Assembly: GCA_002840115.1 (NCBI GenBank)
Contig: PGZG01000049.1
Coordinates: 1-10,743 of the forward strand
Direction of reading: 5' to 3'
Length of the DNA: 10,743 nucleotides
From: Gammaproteobacteria bacterium HGW-Gammaproteobacteria-14
GTDB lineage: Bacteria > Pseudomonadota > Gammaproteobacteria > Pseudomonadales > Alcanivoracaceae
Part shown: in pieces, positions 6,015 to 10,743 of the stretch
Position numbering within the stretch: position 1 is the first letter of the stretch
Layout: each line of letters starts with the position of its first letter
Position numbers and translations under genes: made by a program
The notes under the pieces: generated by a model
The model's input: only the letters and a program-made list of their open reading frames with translations
Told to the model about the DNA's origin: nothing
Database searches by the model: none

Positions 6015-8069
6015 GTGAGCATCACGAGCCAACGCTGGACCTCAACACTGCTACTGCCTGTATTTGCACCGGCGGTTATCGTCACCGCATTGCTGGTTAT
6101 CGGCACCATTAGCAACCCGCAGCTGGCCGGTGAAGCATTTGCGGCAACATTGAGTTATATCACCAATACCTTCGGTTGGTTTTATATGCTCGCTGTCGCT
6201 ATTTTTCTGGTGTTTATTGTCAGCGTCGCCGCATCACGCTGGGGAAAAATAAAGCTCGGGCCGGATCATGCGGATCCGCAGTACAGCTTCCCGGTATGGT
6301 TCGCCATGTTGTTTTCGGCGGGCTATGGTATTGCCCTGCTGTTTTTTGGTGTTGCCGAGCCGGTATTGCACTATGCCTCACCACCTCAGGGCGCAGGACA
6401 AACCGTGGATGCCGCGCGTCAGGCCATGCAAATTGCTTTCTTCCACTGGGGCTTCCATATCTGGGCTATTTACGGGCTTGTGGGCCTGGTGCTGGCCTAC
6501 TTTTCCTTTCGCCACGGCCTGCCACTGTCAATACGCTCGGCACTTTACCCGTTAATCGGTGAACGTATTTATGGGCCGATTGGCCATACCGTCGATGTAT
6601 TCGCCATTCTTGGCACCCTATTTGGCATCGCCACTACCCTTGGGCTTTCCGTCACCCAAATCAATGCGGGGTTGAATTATTTATGGCCTGTGATACCGGT
6701 TAATATCACCGTTCAGGTGATCTCCATCGCCGTGATCACCGGGCTAGCGATCATTTCCGTGGTTGCCGGTCTGGACAAGGGCGTAAAGCGTCTCTCCATT
6801 TTGAATATGGGGCTGGCGGTAATGCTGATGCTGTTTGTTTTTATTGCCGGACCCTCCATTTTGATACTGGAAGCGTTTCTGCAAAACACCGGCAGCTACC
6901 TCAACCATATTATTGAGCGAACCTTTAACCTTCAGGCCTATAGCCGCAGCGACTGGATTGGCAACTGGACCCTGTTTATTTTTGGCTGGACCATCGCCTG
7001 GGCACCGTTTGTCGGGCTGTTTATTGCCCGCATCAGTCGCGGTAGAACTATCCGCGAATTTGTTATGGGTGTTCTGCTGGTGCCCACTATTTTTACCTTC
7101 CTGTGGTTTTCCATTTTTGGAGACACCGCCTTGCATATGATCATGCATGAGGGATATAGCAGCCTGATTGATGATGTGCAGGCTGATAACGCCATCGCCC
7201 TGTTCAAGCTGTACGAAAGACTGCCACTCACCTCGATCATGTCCTTTGTGACTGTGATTCTGATTATTACCTTCTTCGTCACATCCTCGGATTCCGGTTC
7301 ATTGGTCATTGATTCGCTGGCCTCCGGCGGCGCCACCAATACCCCTGCATGGCAGCGGGTTTTCTGGGCCTCCATCGAAGGCCTGCTGGCATCCGGCCTG
7401 CTGATTGCCGGCGGTCTCAGTGCCTTGCAAACCATGACCATTGCCAGCGCCCTGCCGTTTGCCTGCATTATGCTGGTAGCCGCCTATGGCATGTGGCGAG
7501 CACTGATTATTGAAGGCCATCGCGAAACCAGCCTCCGGGCCTCCGCCCATAGCAATGCCGGTGGCTCCGGTTTATGGCGCAAGCGACTTGCCCGGTTGGT
7601 GGACTATCCGTCCAAAAACAACGTTGACGAATTTTTACAGGGTACCGCCCTACCCGCATTGCAGCATGTCTGCGATGGCTTGCGCGATAGCAACTGGCCC
7701 GCTGAAGCACAAAATGACCCGGACAATCACCGGGTTATCCTGCACATTCAAAAAGGCGCCCATATCGACTTTATCTATGAGATCCGACTACGGGGATATC
7801 CGAGGCCCGCCTTTGTATTTCCGGAAATGGATCGCGATGCCGATGGTGACGAGCATTACTACCGTGCTGAGGTCTTCCTGCGACGCGGCGGACAAGCCTA
7901 TGATGTTTACGGTTATGATCGCGCCGAAATCATTACCGATGTACTCGATCAGTTTGAAAAATATCTGCACTTCCTGCATATCTCACCGGGCAGTTTGCCC
8001 TGGGATATGGCGGAGCATGATGACATGCTACAACCCATCGACCCCAACACCAGAACCGCTCAGGAGTAA
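6015..8069 (+). CDS. BCCT family solute transporter, BetT-like
   Basis: This 684-residue inner-membrane carrier belongs to the betaine/choline/carnitine family. Twelve membrane spans occupy about residues 12-497, and the 185-residue cytosolic C terminus (WRKRLARLVDYP, then YYRAEVFLRRG and ITDVLDQFEKYLHFLH) is the BetT-type extension linked in the family to osmotic regulation. The helix-8 motif ends in GLFIARISRGRTIREFV (334-350), nearly identical to BetT. Of the aromatic substrate box, W145, W150 and Y153 (helix 4) are kept, but the helix-8 Trp is Thr326 and the neighbouring signature is NWTLFIFGW (317-325). The helix-3 site that is Asp in choline carriers and Gly in betaine carriers is Ala107. 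Substrate is therefore uncertain and I withhold the symbol betT. The gene has a structured leader upstream, and the moxR ribosome binding site lies in its last codons. No betIBA genes are nearby. Confidence 0.88.
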   Translation: MSITSQRWTSTLLLPVFAPAVIVTALLVIGTISNPQLAGEAFAATLSYITNTFGWFYMLAVAIFLVFIVSVAASRWGKIKLGPDHADPQYSFPVWFAMLFSAGYGIALLFFGVAEPVLHYASPPQGAGQTVDAARQAMQIAFFHWGFHIWAIYGLVGLVLAYFSFRHGLPLSIRSALYPLIGERIYGPIGHTVDVFAILGTLFGIATTLGLSVTQINAGLNYLWPVIPVNITVQVISIAVITGLAIISVVAGLDKGVKRLSILNMGLAVMLMLFVFIAGPSILILEAFLQNTGSYLNHIIERTFNLQAYSRSDWIGNWTLFIFGWTIAWAPFVGLFIARISRGRTIREFVMGVLLVPTIFTFLWFSIFGDTALHMIMHEGYSSLIDDVQADNAIALFKLYERLPLTSIMSFVTVILIITFFVTSSDSGSLVIDSLASGGATNTPAWQRVFWASIEGLLASGLLIAGGLSALQTMTIASALPFACIMLVAAYGMWRALIIEGHRETSLRASAHSNAGGSGLWRKRLARLVDYPSKNNVDEFLQGTALPALQHVCDGLRDSNWPAEAQNDPDNHRVILHIQKGAHIDFIYEIRLRGYPRPAFVFPEMDRDADGDEHYYRAEVFLRRGGQAYDVYGYDRAEIITDVLDQFEKYLHFLHISPGSLPWDMAEHDDMLQPIDPNTRTAQE

Positions 8070-8072
8070 CCC

Positions 8073-9044
8073 ATGTCGACGCCGAATAATCTGACCGACG
8101 CCAGCGCATTGGCCGCTGCCATTGAAAGCACCATGGCGACGGTTGTCGTCGGTCAGCAGCGGGTTGTTCGCGAAGTATTGATTACCTTGATCAGTGGCGG
8201 TCATATTCTGCTCGAAGGTGTCCCCGGACTTGGCAAAACCCTGTTAGTGCGAACGCTGGCCCGGTGCCTGGACATCAATTTCGCACGCATTCAGTTTACC
8301 CCGGACCTGATGCCCACGGATGTCACTGGCCATGCCATGTTTGACCAGAAAACCGAGCAGTTTCGCATTCGCAAAGGTCCCGCCTTTACTCAATTACTGC
8401 TTGCGGATGAAATCAATCGTGCTTCCGCAAAAACCCAGTCTTCCCTGCTGGAGGTAATGCAGGAACGACAAATCACCATCGAAGGAAAATGCTTTCCGTT
8501 GCAACCCCCCTTTATGGTGCTGGCCACACAAAATCCGTTGGATCAGGAAGGAACCTATCCACTACCCGAGGCAGAGCTCGATCGCTTTTTATTAAAAAGC
8601 ATTATCGACTATCCGGAAATTGATCAGGAAGCGCGCATTGTTCGAATGGTGCTTGATGGCACTATCAGCGACAGTCTGTCCGTTGAAGGCCTTGAAGCCC
8701 TGACCAATGCCGAGGGCGTTATGGCGCTACAGAAGTTGGCCACAACGATCACGCTGGATGAGGAAATTGTTCATTACGCCCTGCGCATTGTCCGTAGCAC
8801 GCGGTCACTGAATGGGCTGGCCCGGGGTGCAGGACCACGGGCCAGTATTGCCCTGTGCACCGCCGGCCGCGCTGAAGCGCTACTGCAAGGGCGAGACTAT
8901 GTGATACCGGATGACATCAAGTCCGTGGCAAACGCGGTGCTGCGACATCGTATTCAGCTCAGTGCCGATGCGGAAATTGAAGGTCAAACCGCCGAGTCAT
9001 TACTGGATAACATGCTGAATCAGGTTGCGGCCCCCCGACAATGA
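8073..9044 (+). CDS. MoxR family AAA+ ATPase
   Basis: MoxR proteins are cytosolic ring-forming AAA+ ATPases that act as chaperones or activators, usually with von Willebrand A-type or DUF58 partners. This 323-residue copy is full length. It has Walker A GVPGLGKT (49-56, Lys55), Walker B LLLADEINRA (108-117, Asp112-Glu113), sensor 1 ATQNP (151-155), a likely arginine finger in EAELDRF (167-172, Arg171) and sensor 2 GAGPRAS (252-258, Arg256), followed by the lid helix motif GRDYVIPDDI (273-282). All catalytic residues are present, so it should be active. The ATG at 8073 is three bases after the BCCT stop; AGGAG (8062-8066), in the last BCCT codons, is its binding site. It overlaps the DUF58 gene by ATGA. 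No symbol is given because several MoxR subfamilies exist. Confidence 0.95.
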   Translation: MSTPNNLTDASALAAAIESTMATVVVGQQRVVREVLITLISGGHILLEGVPGLGKTLLVRTLARCLDINFARIQFTPDLMPTDVTGHAMFDQKTEQFRIRKGPAFTQLLLADEINRASAKTQSSLLEVMQERQITIEGKCFPLQPPFMVLATQNPLDQEGTYPLPEAELDRFLLKSIIDYPEIDQEARIVRMVLDGTISDSLSVEGLEALTNAEGVMALQKLATTITLDEEIVHYALRIVRSTRSLNGLARGAGPRASIALCTAGRAEALLQGRDYVIPDDIKSVANAVLRHRIQLSADAEIEGQTAESLLDNMLNQVAAPRQ

Positions 9045-10375
9045 ACTGGAGGCCAACCCCTCGCCTGTTGCGACTGTCCGTGGCGCTGTGCATCATCGCC
9101 GCGCTCAGCGTTATCGTCGGGCAAATACAACCCGGCTGGAAAGCGTGGCTAGCGTTCTTCTGGGGAGCATCCGCCATCGTCCTGTTAGCTGTTATCGCAG
9201 CAGACATGATCATGCTGTGGCGACGACCCACACCACAGGCAACGCGGGTACTGCCCGCTGCTTTCTCCGTACACCAGCAACACCCGGTTAGCCTGCAATT
9301 TAATAACTCAGGACTGCCGAATTGGTTTGAAATCGCGGACCACCACCCGGCGGATGACCCGAACACCGGCATGCCCCTGACGATTCATCGGCAGCCCGCA
9401 AGCATCACCGAGTACGTTTACCGATATCGGCCGAGCAAGCGCGGCAAGGCACACTTTGGCGACATAGAGCTCTGGCTACCTGGGCCCCTGGCGTTAATGT
9501 TGCGCCGTTACCGTATTGCACAAGAGAGCACTATTCCGGTTTATCCGGATTTCTCCATGCTTAATAAGCAGCCCAATAATATCAATAGTGAAAATCGTCT
9601 GGATGGTGGCAAGCGGCAACAACCGCGACGCGGGGAAGGCATGGAGTTTCATCAACTGCGCGAATATCGCTCCGGCGATCCCCTGCGACAAATTGACTGG
9701 AACGCCAGTGCGCGACGCCGCAGTTTGATCAGCCGCGACTATCAGGAAGAACAGAACCAGCATCTGATTATTTTGCTGGATGGCGGCGCCCGGCTGGCCA
9801 TGCAGTCCGATGACATCAGCGGCTTCGACCATGGCCTGAACGCGGCGTTACTGTTGGCCTGGAGTGCCCTCAAACAAGGGGATCGACCAGGCATCCAGCT
9901 TTTCTCCCATGATACCGAGTGCTGGCTTCCCCCCTCACGGGGACGGGCCGGACTAAACCGTATGCTCAACACCCTGTACAGCATTCACCCCAGTGACCAT
10001 GCCAGCGACTACAGCGACGCCGCGCGACAACTACTGCGGCGCTGGAACAAACATTCGCTAGTTATCTTAATCACCCACCTGCAACCGGATGATGAACAGG
10101 AAATACTGACCAGCGTTCGCCTACTCGGCGCACGCCACCGGCTGATGATCGCCGACATCCAACTACCGGATCAGGCCCGCCTGCGACATAGCACCGTGGA
10201 CAGCCCCGAAACTGCACTCCGCATCGCCGCCGACGCCGGCTGGCAACAGGACCGCGACAAACTCCACGCCCGCCTCCGACACGCCGGAGCCATCGTGGTA
10301 CAGGCAACCCCGGAACACCTCCCCGAACGCCTCAACAAAACCTACCTGGCCCTCAAACGCAGCGGCCAGCTCTAA
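9041..10375 (+). CDS. DUF58 domain-containing protein
   Basis: The 444-residue protein has two N-terminal membrane spans (about 10-28 and 37-59), a beta-rich region with the conserved PGPL turn (147-150), and the DUF58 signature EYRSGDPLRQIDWNASAR (208-225), followed by a vWA-like Rossmann domain (about 241-440). The metal site is degenerate: the strand reads ILLDGGARL (244-252) rather than DxSxS, as is usual in DUF58. DUF58 proteins are the standard partners of MoxR ATPases and probably hold the ATPase at the membrane or receive its action. The ATG overlaps the moxR stop as ATGA, and no good ribosome binding site precedes it, so coupled translation is likely. It is the last gene of the operon; a strong hairpin follows eleven bases after its stop. 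Confidence 0.92.
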   Translation: MNWRPTPRLLRLSVALCIIAALSVIVGQIQPGWKAWLAFFWGASAIVLLAVIAADMIMLWRRPTPQATRVLPAAFSVHQQHPVSLQFNNSGLPNWFEIADHHPADDPNTGMPLTIHRQPASITEYVYRYRPSKRGKAHFGDIELWLPGPLALMLRRYRIAQESTIPVYPDFSMLNKQPNNINSENRLDGGKRQQPRRGEGMEFHQLREYRSGDPLRQIDWNASARRRSLISRDYQEEQNQHLIILLDGGARLAMQSDDISGFDHGLNAALLLAWSALKQGDRPGIQLFSHDTECWLPPSRGRAGLNRMLNTLYSIHPSDHASDYSDAARQLLRRWNKHSLVILITHLQPDDEQEILTSVRLLGARHRLMIADIQLPDQARLRHSTVDSPETALRIAADAGWQQDRDKLHARLRHAGAIVVQATPEHLPERLNKTYLALKRSGQL

Positions 10376-10386
10376 ACCCCCTTTTT

Positions 10387-10431
10387 AAAACAGGACACGC
10401 ATAAATCTCTAATTTATGCGTGTCCTGTTTT
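10387..10431. terminator. Perfect 20-bp hairpin, likely bidirectional terminator
   Basis: Arms 10387-10406 and 10412-10431 are perfectly complementary over 20 bases around a five-base loop (CTCTA). The stem begins with AAAA and ends with TTTT, so it can act as a rho-independent terminator in either direction. It lies eleven bases after the DUF58 stop and probably ends the operon. The stem is unusually long and perfect for a terminator, and its right arm is part of a tandem duplication, so a repetitive palindromic element is an alternative. Confidence 0.75.
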
Positions 10432-10448
10432 GCCTGTCCTGTTTTGCC
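10421..10448 (+). repeat. Tandem direct repeat, two 14-base units
   Basis: TGTCCTGTTTTGCC occurs twice back to back (10421-10434 and 10435-10448). The first copy includes the end of the right arm of the hairpin; the second could pair with the same left-arm bases (AAAACAGGACA) to form a competing hairpin. Duplication by slippage at a palindrome is the simplest explanation. Confidence 0.85.
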
Positions 10449-10510
10449 TATATGAAAAAAAGCCTATCGTAGAGTTAACGATCTTTCCCATTGGCAGGCA
10501 GAGAGAAGTA

Positions 10511-10551
10511 TTGCCGCAAACAATCGCGCACTTTATCCTACCAAGTAGGAT
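10511..10551 (+). promoter_or_regulatory. Promoter with palindromic operator for the parD-like gene
   Basis: TTGCCG (10511-10516) and TATCCT (10534-10539) are 17 bases apart, each matching the sigma70 consensus at four of six positions. A perfect seven-base inverted repeat, ATCCTAC / GTAGGAT around CAA (10535-10551), overlaps the -10 box and probable start point, where an autoregulating ParD-type antitoxin would be expected to bind. The intact promoter in front of a broken gene fits recent disruption. Confidence 0.45.
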
Positions 10552-10583
10552 TATTTCCCGACACCACCTTGGAGAGAGTTCAA

Positions 10584-10688
10584 ATGGCTATGGTAAAAAA
10601 AAGCATCACCGTGACAGACCAACAGGATAGCTGGATCAAGGCCATGGCAAGCCCCCGATATTCTAGACACCCGATAGCGTTACACTAA
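10584..10688 (+). pseudogene. ParD-like antitoxin fragment, cut off by an insertion sequence
   Basis: The frame opens MAMVKKSITVTDQQDSWIKA, which resembles the N-terminal ribbon-helix-helix DNA-binding segment of ParD antitoxins. GGAGAG (10571-10576) is seven bases upstream of the ATG; a second ATG two codons later is also possible. ParD proteins are usually about 80-90 residues, but this frame stops after 34. Family resemblance fades around residues 21-26 (MASPRY), where one residue seems missing, and the rest is unrelated. The break lies just before the start of a transposase gene, so the insertion is the likely cause. The remaining antitoxin gene, and any parE toxin gene, would lie beyond the window on the far side of the element. 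The fragment keeps the DNA-binding part and loses the toxin-binding part. Confidence 0.7.
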
Positions 10689-10743
10689 CGCATCGAGGAG
10701 GTGTCAATTATGAGCGGTAAGCGCTACCCGGAAGATTTCAAGA
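10660..10743 (+). mobile_element. Left end of an IS3-type insertion sequence (partial)
   Basis: From about base 10660 the ParD resemblance is gone and a transposase gene begins 50 bases later. The exact left end cannot be fixed: the right end of the element and its matching inverted repeat are outside the window. The stretch 10660-10709 would hold the terminal repeat and the transposase promoter, with AGGAGG at 10696-10701 as the transposase ribosome binding site. The family call rests on the first transposase residues only. Confidence 0.55.
10710..10743 (+). CDS. IS3-family transposase OrfA, N-terminal fragment
   Basis: Only eleven codons are visible, reading MSGKRYPEDFK before the window ends. 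The KRYPEDFK opening is typical of the helix-turn-helix OrfA (orf1) protein of IS3-family elements, which binds the element ends and is joined by frameshift to the DDE integrase OrfB. AGGAGG sits eight bases upstream of the ATG, giving strong translation initiation. The gene is cut by the window edge, so whether it is intact is unknown. Confidence 0.6.
   Translation, partial: MSGKRYPEDFK

Noticed and set aside
6938..7468. 176-codon - strand frame, and a 194-codon + strand frame at 7510-8094
   Set aside because: Both are out-of-frame shadows of the BCCT gene, whose reading frame is unbroken and matches the family from end to end.
9770..9797. Degenerate metal site of the vWA-like domain in the DUF58 protein
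   Set aside because: DUF58 proteins commonly lack the DxSxS motif, so this is normal for the family and not a loss in this copy.
10430..10583. Longer reading of the parD-like frame, and another frame from 10430
   Set aside because: The extra upstream residues resemble nothing known and cross the promoter and palindrome; GGAGAG at 10571-10576 fixes the start at 10584.
1..10743. CRISPR arrays, tRNA or rRNA genes
   Set aside because: No regularly spaced repeats, cloverleaf-like segments or rRNA motifs were seen; gaps outside the genes are short and described above.

Overview
The window looks like a chromosomal segment of a gammaproteobacterium, probably of the Pseudomonadales/Oceanospirillales type. 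The arsC-wrbA-DUF2069 gene order recalls Pseudomonas, the base composition is moderately GC-rich, and there is a long BetT-type BCCT carrier. All genes recognised lie on the + strand.

Layout. (1) 1-1396: a sigma70-like promoter followed by the overlapping genes arsC (glutaredoxin-type arsenate reductase family), wrbA (FMN quinone oxidoreductase) and a small DUF2069 membrane protein. (2) 1389-5879: four envelope genes, namely RDD, SpoIIM/DUF95, DUF4129 and DUF4350. The RDD gene overlaps the DUF2069 gene, so the redox genes and the envelope genes read as one run. (3) 5880-6014: an intergenic stretch filled by a large nested inverted repeat. (4) 6015-8069: a 684-residue BCCT carrier with a BetT-type C-terminal domain. 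(5) 8073-10375: a MoxR AAA+ ATPase and a DUF58 protein, joined by an ATGA overlap. (6) 10376-10743: a strong hairpin with a tandem duplication, a promoter with a palindrome, a broken parD-like antitoxin gene, and the start of an IS3-type insertion sequence that runs off the window.

How the genes may work together. RDD, SpoIIM/DUF95, DUF4129, DUF4350, MoxR and DUF58 recur together in distant bacteria; from memory, the moxR2 neighbourhood of Mycobacterium tuberculosis has most of the same families. They are thought to form a MoxR ATPase machine at the inner membrane, and its function is unsettled. Here the set is split by an osmolyte-type BCCT carrier. That gene has a large structured leader on one side and is packed against moxR on the other, with the moxR ribosome binding site inside the end of its reading frame. 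The carrier also has changed residues at two positions that set choline/betaine specificity in the family. The best candidate for something new is therefore a MoxR cassette with a built-in, substrate-diverged solute carrier and a structured control region. The functional link is inference; layout and residues are read from the sequence. The right end shows recent mobile-element activity.
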